Below are positions 46,551 to 56,945 of a stretch of DNA of 64,000 nucleotides, one piece after another. Below the pieces are notes generated by a model. That model was not told the origin of the DNA. It ran no database searches and saw only the letters and a list, made by a program, of their open reading frames with translations. The first letter of the stretch is position 1; each line of letters opens with the position of its first letter. Origin of the DNA: Rhodamnia argentea (lineage: Eukaryota; Streptophyta; Magnoliopsida; Myrtales; Myrtaceae); NCBI RefSeq assembly GCF_020921035.1, contig NC_063155.1, forward strand, positions 9,099,001-9,163,000. The letters are read 5' to 3'. Made by a program: the position numbers and the translations under genes.

Positions 46551-47046
46551 TGTTGGAAATTTCCTATAATATGGGCTTACATTAATTAATTGATTTTATG
46601 TTTTGAATACTTGGGTTAATGGATATTCTAATATATGTGTTGAACCCTTTAGTGATCTTATTGAATTGGGTTTTGGCATCTATAAATTACAGGCCTAGTT
46701 CAGCAGCAAAGTGTAGGCGATTGTGTTTAACTGAAGCTCGTGATGGGAGGGGCCCGGTTAACGCACTAATGATTAGGGTTTGCTAGGTCCCCTCTCTAGC
46801 CTACAAAAGGGTAGGTTATACCTATCGGTCGCTTTATCCCATTGAAAGCTGCTATAACGAAATAGGCCATAGAGAGGAAGATCGGCATTCCAATAGATCA
46901 TTGATCTATCTTTCTTCTAAAATTGCAATGGCTCAAACAGGTACGCTTTAATTCTGCTGCGTGTCTTAATTATGGTGTTCTACATTCATATATTAGATCT
47001 GATTGTTCTTGTATAATTAATGTTTATGCATTAAGAAATTGTTACA
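46551..47046 (+). repeat. 3' LTR of the copia element
   Basis: Same length as the 5' LTR, with 22 base differences by my count. Followed by tattc, the right target duplication (one mismatch to tatta on the left). Confidence 0.9.
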
Positions 47047-47440
47047 TATTCAGCTTTGTATTTATTTATACGCACACATTAATTGAATTTTCTTTTTTTC
47101 ATGTTGAAACCTTGACTATGCTATTTGAAAAAATAATAACAATAATAAAAGCTGTGGGAAATGACTCCTCCAGATCAACATATCAACCTCCATTTCACTT
47201 CACGTGCAAGTTATCGAAAATGGGTACAGCAATTATTGTAATCTTGTCAACTCTCATTTTTCAAATGCTACAAGTTTAACTTAAGAGGTCGCGCAGTTCG
47301 CATGCTTTTCAAGCATAGGCAGCTGAAAAACCATGGAACACACGCTATGTGCTGCCTCATTCTCCATGTCCGAACCCTATTCCGGTTTCGCCTTCACAAA
47401 ACCTAGATGTCCTTGCAGCACCATAAATGAGGCGCATTGG
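47047..47440. other. Intergenic, nothing recognised
   Basis: AT-rich sequence that would be the right half of the original copia insertion site. No gene supported. Confidence 0.4.
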
Positions 47441-47776
47441 CTGAAAGATTGTCCAAAAATCTTAAATTCATTGTGTGGCGGTCAGCTCAGTTATGAGCTT
47501 TCTAGCTTGATTTTAGCATGGCCAATTTAGTCCTAAACATTCCGATGATTTTTCCACGTTGTCCTTTCAAGGCCAGCTTTGGTCGGAAATCACCAGCGTG
47601 GCGCAACACGGCCGGCGCTGAGTGGATTGCCACGTTGGCGATCTCCGACCAAAGCTACCGTGGAGGACTACATCGGAAGATCGTCGAAAAGTTTAGGACA
47701 AAATTAGTAGAATTGAAAAGTTTAGGACTGAACCGGCCGATGTGCAATAGGTTCGGTGCTTTTTAGACAATTCTCC
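47441..47776. mobile_element. Family-A inverted-repeat element, short copy
   Basis: Left end ctgaaagattgtccaaaaatc and right end the complement of cggagaattgtctaaaaagc. The arms carry 'ccaatttagtcctaaacat' and 'aaagtttaggacaaaatt' phrases, and the middle has 'gtggcgcaacacggccggcgc'. At 336 bp it is a short derivative without the long central insert. Confidence 0.7.
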
Positions 47777-49213
47777 GTCCCGTATAACGGGGAATCCGAT
47801 TATTATTTGAATAGCATTGTAATCACATAGAATTGATCTGTAGGCAATCGTAACTAGTACTAGACGTTTTTGTGTCCGAGTCTTTAAGTAATAAACACTC
47901 ATGAAGCGTCCTACTCGGTCCAACGATTGAATTCGGCGGTTGATCGGGACCGCTCGGGGTATGTCATCAGTCTTGAACATGAAGGCCCGATGACCGAAGT
48001 GATCTTTGCATCACGCTAACCCTGATTTAGGGTTTTGAGATTCCTTAACTTAGGACTTTGAGAATGTAAAGTCGCCGTCGGTTTGGGGCTACGTTGAATA
48101 CAATTTTGTTTTGCCGTCTTCTGGGGGAGAATGAACGTGAGATTCTTCAATTTCTTTTCCTCCCAGGTTCATTACAGATGGCACCTCGAGGTTGTTGTCA
48201 GCATCTTCTTTCAGACGACCTTTCCTCTTTACGGTCTGTCTGGGGATTCAGATTGCGACTCAGCTTTAATTTCATGCAGGGGAGGCTTCAACACAATCTA
48301 ATTAAAAAAAGAGTAATTATCTCCAACCACTCGGGGACCCACAAGTGGATTGAAGAGGTCTAGTATTTCGAATAGAAAGAAAGGAATGAGCTCCTTTCTA
48401 ATCGATTGAGGTTGACGTGGGAATCAGGTAATGTCTACCCCAGCAATTTGATTTCCTAAAGTAAATTCATGACCATTGATCAAAATCTAGGGTGGGTTCA
48501 TCTTTAAAACCTCCTATTTAGGTTGCTTTCAATTACCTTATAGATGACATCTATGGTGGTCGATTTATACCAAATCGAATGGGTCTTCTCCATTCGAACC
48601 AAAAAGAAAAAAAAACGAGTCTTTTAATTTGCCCAATAATTCTGGGTTATCAATAGTCATTTGAGTTGCTTACCAATGTTTATTTGGTTCTTTTTTTAAT
48701 TTATTAACTTTTCTTATCATAGCCAACTTTAAATTTTTCCTTACAAAAACCTTAAATTTATGACTCATACATGAATTTTTCAGCCGTCATACGTGGGACT
48801 TACATGCTTGTCTCCCATTAGGTTGCCTTGTAGTTTTGATTTACCAATTTTTATTCAAGCTGCTTACCAATACCTATTCCTTCTACTCTTTTTTAAAGAA
48901 AATTTTATCAATTTTCTAATTCTGCTTCCGACTTTATGTATCTTGCTTACAAATTCGTTAAAATTTACCCAACTCTTTTAAAGAAATACTAATCTTACTT
49001 AGAGTGATTATCAACTATACTCCGGTTACTTTACCAACTAATTTTGCAAGACAACTATTCTTGGAGTTAGTTCCAGACGTTCAATCGTCGACTTTTATTT
49101 ACATTTCTTATCGATACCCTGAATTTACACTCTATTATATGAAACTACCAATCCTTTTTGTGCAACGCATAAATTTTCCCTAAATTAAGTTACCACCTGT
49201 TTTTAGGTCCCCG
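47777..49213. other. Intergenic, nothing recognised
   Basis: Includes a possible exon-like stretch at 48110-48360 with no recognisable product, then AT-rich sequence. No gene or RNA supported. Confidence 0.35.
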
Positions 49214-49480
49214 ATGTTAGGATCCAATACACAAAACACAAACGAAGTAAAGCGTAAAAACGAGAAAGAGAAATCGATATATAATATTTTGTCTTGGTTC
49301 ACTCTTAAATTAGGGTTACGTCTAGCAAATGATTCCACTATAATTAGCATCTCACACATCTCGTTAAATTCTCCAATGACAAGAGAAAGAGATATTATAT
49401 AGCAGTAGCTATTCAAAGACTCAAGCTCAAACTACCAATGAAAATATATGAGTGGGACCTTGTGCTTTCTTGTGAACGTG
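49214..49480 (+). repeat. LTR-like dispersed repeat, copy 2
   Basis: Starts TGTTAGGATCCAATAC and matches, in opposite orientation, 10340-10650. Probably the end of a decayed LTR. No partner LTR was found nearby. Confidence 0.5.
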
Positions 49481-50130
49481 GAGTATGAACCACACACCAA
49501 CAATTCACTTTTTTTTAGTTGTTTGCCGATGTTTAATCGTTTTTTTTTCTAATTTATCACTAATTTCTACTCAGACACCACTCCTATTTGTTTTGCTTAT
49601 CGACCCATTTCTCACGATTAAATTAGTAAATTATCAACACTTGTCGAAACTTACCGACATGAAAAAATGTTCCCCAATTTTTCTGCACAACATCCATTTC
49701 CAACTAATTAAATGGGGTTCCAAAATTTAAATTACAACCTAAGATTAGGCGACCAAAAAGGGGGCAGGCAAGATGTTGCATATGAACAATATGCAAATTG
49801 ACTTTACGTGAATTGATCGGACAAAGACTTTTTGTTTGCGGAGTCGTCTTTCATCCCCAAATTTCTGTGGGTGCTGCTCATGTGGTGCTGAAATACAGAG
49901 ACGTCTGATGCATTTCTTGCCCCCACGGCAAACGCGGCGGCTGATTTTGGATAACATAACCAGAAGATCTTTCTGGCGTCATCGATTTGATCTTTTAAAT
50001 TTTGCCACGCCTCTTGTGCTTGAGCTCTTTCTTTGGTACTTTTATGGTAACTTCTCGTTTTCTAAGTTTCAATCTCTTTATGCCGCCGGAGCGAAGCCGG
50101 TCCGGTGATCTCGTGATCCATTTTGTCTTT
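49481..50130. other. Intergenic, nothing recognised
   Basis: Short open frames around 49745-50108 on both strands are unrecognised. No gene supported. Confidence 0.4.
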
Positions 50131-50428
50131 GGAGAAAATTACCCGTTCAGTCCTGGACCTATTGCACGAATGCCAATTTGATCATAAACTTTTTGATTAT
50201 GTCAAATTTGTCGTGAGCCTTTGCGCGGAATTCCAATATAGTCCTTCCGATTGGTTTCGCGAGAAATTGTTGAAGTGGCGGTCCGGTCATTGCCAACCGT
50301 CTTACATGTCACACCGCCACACCAATAATCGAAAATTGAGCGGAAGGATTTCATTTGAATTTCGCACAAGGTTTAGGATTAAGTTGATATCCGTACAATA
50401 GGTTTAAGACCGAATGGACGATTTCCCC
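50131..50428. mobile_element. Family-A inverted-repeat element, short copy
   Basis: Left end ggagaaaattacccgttcag then 'cctattgcacgaatgcc'; right end '...ccgtacaataggtttaag' and 'ggacgatttcccc'. At 298 bp it is the shortest complete copy and preserves mainly the two terminal arms and the 'gtggcggtccggtc' patch. Confidence 0.7.
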
Positions 50429-51600
50429 TCTATCTCTCACAATCTCACTCGTTCGAGCGGGGTCATGATTATATCTCCCAACGATTTGTGCTCTCGAGTG
50501 TTGCTGCCTCATTCGGAGAGATTACGGATTGCTAATATGCCAGTCGAGCCGTGAAGATGGCTCGACATTTATGCGTTCTTGCACGTTAAGCATGGCCGAG
50601 AATTTAGCGCGATTCGGATTCATGTCTAAACCTAGTTAGCACCACGTCTCCATTTGCTTATATCTTTGGTCATAGCACCACGCGAACCTTTTGAAAAACT
50701 CCAACCTTGTTTCTTGAATTTGTTCTTAATTCTCTTAGGACCAACATGGAAATCGTGGCTGCTCCACAAGTTCCTGACTCGGACGGTCGGATAAACGATT
50801 CCTTGAATCTTGGAGCAACTTGAATAGGAGGAAAGATACATGTACTCCGATCTAAACATTATACATTTTTGCACTATGAATTCATCGTCTAAGGAGATGC
50901 GATTGATCTATTAAAAAAAAAAGATATCAACACCTTGGTGAACATGTAATTGAACCTCTGTTTCAAACAAGGAACAAGGGCATATCTAACATTGTTGTTA
51001 GACCGTTCGTTTATCCAGCGATTTTCCTGTACAGGGACCTTCGATGACATCTTCATTGTGGACATCGCGGCGCATCAGATAGCGACGGCTAAAGTTTAAC
51101 TTAGTGTTAAAACCAATCCTCAAATTTTGTCTGCCTAATTTCTCCGTTTGGCAATTTTTTATCTTGCCAAGAAAATTTATGTGCTTAATTCTGTTCTTCA
51201 GGTTCAAGTTTGTGCATGATGCTGTGCTGTTCCAGCCACCCTTTTCTTAGTCTAGCTAATCATTGGAGACCTTGATTTCCCTAGAAAATTTTAATAGAAA
51301 CAGATCATTTTCTCGAGAAAATTTTCATAGCCTGCTAACGGTTAGAAAGTTCTTCAAAGTCTTGGGGCGGCCAACAGGTCTAAGAAACGTGTGACTGACA
51401 AGGAAGGATGATTAACAACTTTTTTTTTTTTTTTTTTTCTCTTTCTCCTCGAGAAAATCAGGATTATTGGTCAGCCATAGATGCTCCTTCGGAGAAAATG
51501 ATATTTTTTTTCTCTTAATCAAGAGTTGACGGAGACAAAAGAAAACTGCCCACTTCGTGAGAAAACGCCACCCTTTCGGTTTTTCTCTATTTGCCCTCCG
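50429..51600. other. Intergenic, nothing recognised
   Basis: Unrecognised sequence with a T-rich tract near 51420-51440. A minus-strand frame at 50632-50874 has no family that I recognise. The stretch from 51600 onward is probably the leader of the RING-H2 gene. Confidence 0.4.
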
Positions 51601-52029
51601 AACTTCCTCTCGGGCTCTGTCACACACGACACACGTTAAGCTCCAGCTCCCTCCTTCCCCCTCTGTTTCTGTCGTGCCACTTCGAAATTTGATTGGGTTT
51701 CGATGAGATCAATGATCTCCAACGCATGAATGCAACCACCGAAGAGTTTTTTGGCTTACTGGGTGTTGTTGATTCCTCGATTTTTGGGGTGGTGACAAGA
51801 CCAAGAACAGCAACGAGAACCGCAACATGAAAGAGGTCAAATGGACATGATCTTGAAGTTGAAGCTCCCTTGTAGGAGGAGGAGGAGGGGGTTTTATCAC
51901 TTTTATGTCCTTCTTGGCTTGGTGTATTCTGTGTCTCTCTATGGGATGAGAGCCGAAAGATTTGACCTTGACTGGGACATACTTCTTCTTCGTCGTTTCT
52001 TGATTTCTCTCCATATGCAGAAGGTCAAT

Positions 52030-52482
52030 ATGGTGACGGACATAGTGATCTCGGTGGTGCTGCTGCTGGTGGGGATTGCTGTGTTGGTGGTGATCCATTT
52101 GTGCATAGTTGGGAGGCTGTTCAGAGAAGGGTATCGAAGTGGGGTCTCGGTCCAAAGGGTCGGCGCACCGACCGTGACCATCTCGAGCGAGGATCTGGAC
52201 AATCTGCCTTGCTTTGACTACGCCGGAGGGACAGGGGACGGAGGGACCAACAATGGCCCCGGGGACTGTCCGGTTTGCTTGGAGAGCTTCAAGGCCGGTG
52301 ACAAGTGCAGGTCACTGCCCAGTTGCAACCACGGCTTCCATGCCCAGTGCATTGACTCTTGGCTCTTGAAGACACCCATCTGCCCAATCTGTCGAACTCC
52401 GGTCGTCATTCCTCCGAGGAGTTTCAAAGACTTGGTCGAGGAGACCGGCGCGCCCGGTGATGTCACGGTCGAATTGACATAG
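52030..52482 (+). CDS. ATL-type RING-H2 E3 ubiquitin ligase
   Basis: From ATG 52030 the product is 150 residues: a membrane helix right at the N terminus (VISVVLLLVGIAVLVVIHLC), a basic stretch, a weak GLD-like motif (DLDNLPCFDY), then a RING-H2 finger. The finger spacing is C-x2-C-x15-C-x-H-x2-H-x2-C-x10-C-x2-C (CPVC ... CNHGFH ... CPIC), with the conserved Trp in DSWL. That order is the ATL family plan; such proteins sit in membranes and pass ubiquitin to targets. The frame is open back to ATG 51841 (213 residues). However, 51980-52020 is pyrimidine-rich and ends in atgcag, a good acceptor, so an intron in the leader and a start at 52030 are more likely. Target unknown. Confidence 0.82.
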   Translation: MVTDIVISVVLLLVGIAVLVVIHLCIVGRLFREGYRSGVSVQRVGAPTVTISSEDLDNLPCFDYAGGTGDGGTNNGPGDCPVCLESFKAGDKCRSLPSCNHGFHAQCIDSWLLKTPICPICRTPVVIPPRSFKDLVEETGAPGDVTVELT

Positions 52483-54378
52483 AAAGCAAGAGAGCATCAC
52501 CGTATTGTTACCGCTAATTGTGGGGTCCTCAGAAGTTTCCTGGGTGGCCAGGTGATTGAGCTCTGCTGGCTTGCTCATTTGCTCTTGTCATTGAATGTTT
52601 TGACTTTAGGCCATATGGTTTCTTTCGAAGGCCAAGTTCGTTTTCGTTTGAAGAAATTTTAGGCAAGCCAGCGCGAAATTTTGTTGGTCGTTGTCTGTAA
52701 AAAAAGAAAAGAAAAGAAAAGGTTACACAGTTATTCTTCTTCTTCTGAGTGTGACGGCTATGAGAGGAAGGCAATGGTGTCGAGTTGAAGTCGTTCGGAG
52801 TCCAAAAATTTCGCACAGGGATGCTGAAATGCTCCTGTTTTTGGTAATACGGCGACGTCGGCGATGCCCGTCGAAACATGTAAACCAGCCTGGCCATTGA
52901 GCGAGATAGAAAACAGAGGTTGTATTCAGCTGTGCATTTTGTCATCTAGGCCTTCTTATGTTTCCTACTCCTCTTTCTTCTTAATGATACATACGAGTTG
53001 TCCCCTGTTCTTGCACCTTCTTGGGAGACACTGCACTGTCCCATACCCTCGTCCTTTAGCTTTGGGTACTTTTTTTTGTTTTTCCTCAACAGAAAAGACA
53101 GGACAAGGGTTTTGAACAGGCTCAGGAAACTTGATCCAGAACCAATATGAAGGTGACCTGGGCAAAAAGTAACCCAAGTCTTTTAAGAAAGCAATTTCGA
53201 AATGATCCATGAAGACGGACAAATTGCAGACCCCAAGTCCAAACTTAAGGAAGCGGAGGCAAGAAAATAAGCAAGAACAGATTTTAACAAGACGACATAA
53301 CAAAGTTTTAAAACGAGCCGAACCAGCATCTCTATTCCCGACAGAGATCGAGGGTGACGGTCTTCGCCAGCCCCTCCCAGAACCTCCTGCGCACGACCCA
53401 CCAAAGAGAATGACAAACTGACCGTACAAACCCACACCATACATCGACACGCCGCTTGGTCTCTCGGGCGAGATGTTAGGAAGGTTGCCCAAGATACCTA
53501 ATCCTTCGTCATTTATAGTTGCACCATAAGTTGCTCTTGCAAGGCGGCAAAAGTACAGTTAAAAAACAAACGCTGTGCAAACAAAGTACCCCAACAGAAT
53601 GATGCAGAGGCCAAGGACGATTAGCATATCCCCAGGCACAGTTTCATGTCACATCCCAAAGTGTCACCAGACAACCAATCAAGCGACCCTCTACGATGCA
53701 CATGATGTTACTCCCAATCCCGCGTATTCAAAAATATGAAACGAATGGAATCTTCAAAGGACGGCAGATCTCTGCACCAATGACAACATGCAACTCCATG
53801 TAGATCTCCTCAATAACTGCCACTTTCTTTATGCGGACAGTTCATATCAATCATCACCGGATTGCGCACATGCACAAATACAGACAAACAGATGGTCAAA
53901 ACCTATGACCCCTAATTGATTAGTCACTACATTGCAGGACAAGCACTCTGTCTGTGGCAGATTAAGAGGAGTCACCAGCAGCAGCAGACTAAACAAAACA
54001 TCACTATATAGTATTCCCACATACTAGCTCATCACAACTTTATGATTTCACACTAATTTAGAAGCCCAGAAAATTGAAGATAGACAGACACCACTAAAAA
54101 TTATATTGCTATAGACCCACTGAATAGGATCTGAACTCGTGCGCTTTTGATTGCTTCTCAAATCCTCATCAGAAGACAGAGAATTGAGTTCTCTATCAGT
54201 ACAATTGTGCATTCGAGCGAAGCACTGCTCGAAGGCAAATCCTGTTCACAATTCCATTTCTTCAGACTCAGAAGTTTGCTAAAATTCTCAAAAAGGGGAA
54301 AAGAAAGAGAAGGCAAGGAATCATCTTTCAAGTTTAGAACGAGAAACATAATGAAGCAAGCATATTTCTCCAAATGTC
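52483..54378. other. 3' flanks of the RING-H2 and DSS1 genes
   Basis: Contains the 3' region of the plus-strand RING-H2 gene and, at the far side, that of the minus-strand DSS1 gene. A 175-codon minus-strand frame (52965-53492) has no recognisable domain and no exon partners that I could place. No RNA gene found. Confidence 0.4.
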
Positions 54379-55618
54379 TCAGTTCTTCTCAGCATTGTTT
54401 TCAAGCTCCCTCCTCAGCTGCAGCGAAAAATCATCATTAACATCATCATCATCCCAGTCATCTTCCCACTGCTGAGTCACTTCTTTCCCTTCTTCCTTAT
54501 CCTCCCATTCTGTCAAATATTTGGGAACAAAAGCCAATTTAGGAATTGAACGGCAGTCAAGATCAGCAAAGAGGATGACAAGGAGAACATTAAATTAAAC
54601 AAATCGAGGGGAAGCTGCTAGTGATTATAAAAAAAGAAAGATGATGAGCTATTTAACAGCAGTGGAATGATTGAGCAAAAATAACAGCAAGAATCTAGAT
54701 TTAGAAAGAGGCAGGAGCAAGCCATGAACACTCAGAGTAAGTAAGATCCTAAAATATTCTAGGACCTTCCCTCCAAACAAGCACAAATCAATCTGGTCTG
54801 GCCCTAAGACATCAAATAAATGACACCTTTGCCAGCATCCTGGCATGAGCAATTGCCAGTGACACCTATTAAGCATTTGTATCTGCATAGAAAAACCGTT
54901 ATGAGAAGATTGCCCTCATAAGCTTAGTAACCGAAATATTCTTGAATCCCAATATTATAATCGCCTGTCTTGTCCGACTAGAGACAAAATGAGATTCTCG
55001 AAGATGGCAATTTTCCGTACCACTCCGGCAGAATGTTCAAAATGTCTCGGCGGCCTACAACTTTCAACAACAGCATGCAAATAGAATACCGATTTTCCGA
55101 CGAACTCTTGTATACTTCAAATGATTGATCGAGCATACAAGACATAGGTAATCTCCTGAGACAGAAATGCGACACTCCTCACTGACTGACACACAAACCA
55201 GTATGACCAGACAATCAAAAGGAGAACGTCAAAGTTATTTCAACATGCTGCAATAAATAACAGCTAGGTATTACTTCAACAATGAAATTCTCATCCCTCA
55301 TCCTTCAGAATCTCATCATCTGCGCTAAAGCTACAAATTTATCTCCTTTGTGGCGATTCTTTATAGCTGAATTGCGAAAGAACTAACCCCCCCTCAAACC
55401 GAGTTCAGTCAAACAGCGCTATCACATTTAACATTCCATTTCTCCCGCATGAACAAGCTCGCAAGTGCTCGAACCATGGGCAGTGCCTAGGTTCTCAACC
55501 AACGCAAGAGGTCCGCCAAGTAAGTACCTTCGTTGATTTCGAACTCCTCGAACTCATCGTCGTCTTCGAACAGATCCATCTTCGCCTCTTCCGTCGCGGC
55601 TTTCGTCTCGGTCGCCAT
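54379..55618 (-). CDS. DSS1: 26S proteasome subunit DSS1/SEM1
   Basis: Two exons on the minus strand, 55618-55528 and 54509-54379, separated by a 1,018-bp GT-AG intron, encode 73 residues. That is the normal size for this very small acidic protein. The two conserved acidic blocks are present: DLFEDDDEFEEFEINE in exon 1 and QQWEDDWDDDDVNDDFS in exon 2, followed by the short amphipathic C-terminal helix LQLRRELENNAEKN. DSS1 (SEM1/Rpn15) is a disordered subunit of the proteasome lid that helps bind ubiquitin; it also binds BRCA2 and the TREX-2 mRNA-export complex. A good acceptor (ttttgcag, about 55638) just upstream of the start suggests an intron in the 5' leader. Easily missed because each exon is short. 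Confidence 0.95.
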
Positions 55619-56211
55619 TTCAGCTCAAGATCGGAACCTGCAAAAGGCAAGAAACAGTCTCAAGCTCCGGGTCGCGATTGCAGTCGACGGGGAAACAATC
55701 GCAACTCGAGCAGGCAAAATTAGGTCAAAGACTGACGAGCGAAATCGTCGAGAAGAAGACCCAGATTCAGAGCGAGAGCCAAAAGGAATCGGACTGAAAC
55801 AACAATCGATCGAAACGATCGCCAAGCTACCTCTTTGAATCGAATCCCTAATGCTAGCGCCGAAGCAAACTCCAACTAGCCTGGATCACAGAGCGGAAGT
55901 CCTGGAGAGAGAGATTTTTCTAGATCATACGAAGTCCTCTCTTCGAGGCCCATTGGACTTCACCATGAATGGGCTGGGCTGCGTAGATTACGGCTTGGCC
56001 CAAGAAGAGAGATGAGGCTTGGCCCTCAAGCAAATCAAAAGTAGAAATTTTGCAAAGACTGAAACTTTGGATAAAAAGGTAAATTTTTTTTTTAATAGAA
56101 CTATTTTCTTCTTATATGTAAATAATAACAGACATATTTAAGCCTCCATTAAGACAGTGACAAGAAATAGAAGACGATCAACCGATCGAGATTGGATCGT
56201 ATTTTCATGGT
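55619..56211. other. 5' flank of DSS1
   Basis: Holds the probable untranslated first exon (about 55833-55910) and leader intron of DSS1, then plain intergenic sequence. No TATA box stands out. Confidence 0.4.
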
Positions 56212-56615
56212 ATAATGACATAAATGGTCTTTGAGTTTTGACTTAATGTGTAATATGATCCATGAACTTTTAATTTGTTCAATATGATCCTTGAAATTTT
56301 AATTTATTTAATGTGATTCCTAAACTTTTAGTACATGTTTAACTCAATTCTTTGAACTATATGAAAATATTCATTATTGTCCTTCCATTGATTGAAGTTC
56401 GTGGACATCGAATATTCTCATATAATTCAATAACTAAATTGGACATGTACTAAAAGTTTATCAATCATACCTAACAAATTAAAAGTTGGAAAATCACAGT
56501 ATACATTGGGCTGCAATTCATGGATCACATTAGACAAATCAAGAGTTCATAGACCGCATTACACATTCGATCAAAATTCAAAGATCATTTATGTTAATTT
56601 CTCAATTCACGTGGA
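56212..56615. mobile_element. Inverted-repeat MITE (family H)
   Basis: Left arm 'aatgacataaatggtctttgag', 'gtgtaatatgatccatgaac'; right arm the complement of 'taacataaatgatctttgaa' and 'gtgtaatgcggtctatgaac'. The arms run about 150 bp each, nearly the whole element. Wording differs from family A. Non-coding. The target duplication was not resolved. Confidence 0.7.
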
Positions 56616-56762
56616 ATCTTGACTGTTACCGCGAATCCCATTTGCTTATATGTCTTCAATGTCTCACGAACAGTGCAGAGATTACGCAGACTCGTGTTCG
56701 GTTACTTGAAACAATTCGTGCCAAGAATGCAATCTCCAAGCTATTAAAAAAGATGTCTTGAC

Positions 56763-56768
56763 TTTATT
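56763..56768 (-). terminator. Poly(A) signal of the PUB18/19-like gene
   Basis: tttatt on the plus strand is AATAAA on the minus strand, 178 bases after the stop codon of the U-box gene. Confidence 0.45.
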
Positions 56769-56945
56769 CAACATCATCTCCAAATACAATCAGACTTATA
56801 ACAAATTGGGCGTTTCTGCCTTATTCTGCAAGAAAAAATGAAGGCTAGCTCCTGCAAAAACTGAGCCAGTGTCCTTTACCATCATATCTATTTACATGGG
56901 GTTTCTCTAGATTGTGGTCCGGCGAAGGCGGCGGCTCCGACCAAA

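Larger units (their letters stand above)
42666..47046 (+). mobile_element. Ty1/copia LTR retrotransposon, internally deleted
   Basis: Two 496-bp LTRs (42666-43161 and 46551-47046), both starting TGTTGG and ending TTACA, enclose 3.4 kb. A primer-binding site tggtatcagagcc lies three bases after the 5' LTR and a polypurine tract agtgggagaa precedes the 3' LTR. The flanks are tatta and tattc, a 5-bp target duplication with one mismatch. I count 22 differences between the LTRs (about 4%), nearly all transitions, so insertion is not very recent. The coding part has gag, the end of reverse transcriptase and RNase H, but lacks the zinc knuckle, protease, integrase and the first part of reverse transcriptase. 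It cannot move by itself. Confidence 0.92.

Noticed and set aside
50632..50874. 80-codon minus-strand frame with a protein-like composition
   Set aside because: Could be a fragment of some plant gene, but I recognise no motif and see no splice partners.
52965..53492. 175-codon minus-strand frame with a polar, Gly/Ser-rich start
   Set aside because: No recognisable family, no plausible partner exons, and it lies in the 3' region of two flanking genes. It could be part of an unannotated transcript, but nothing in the sequence decides it.
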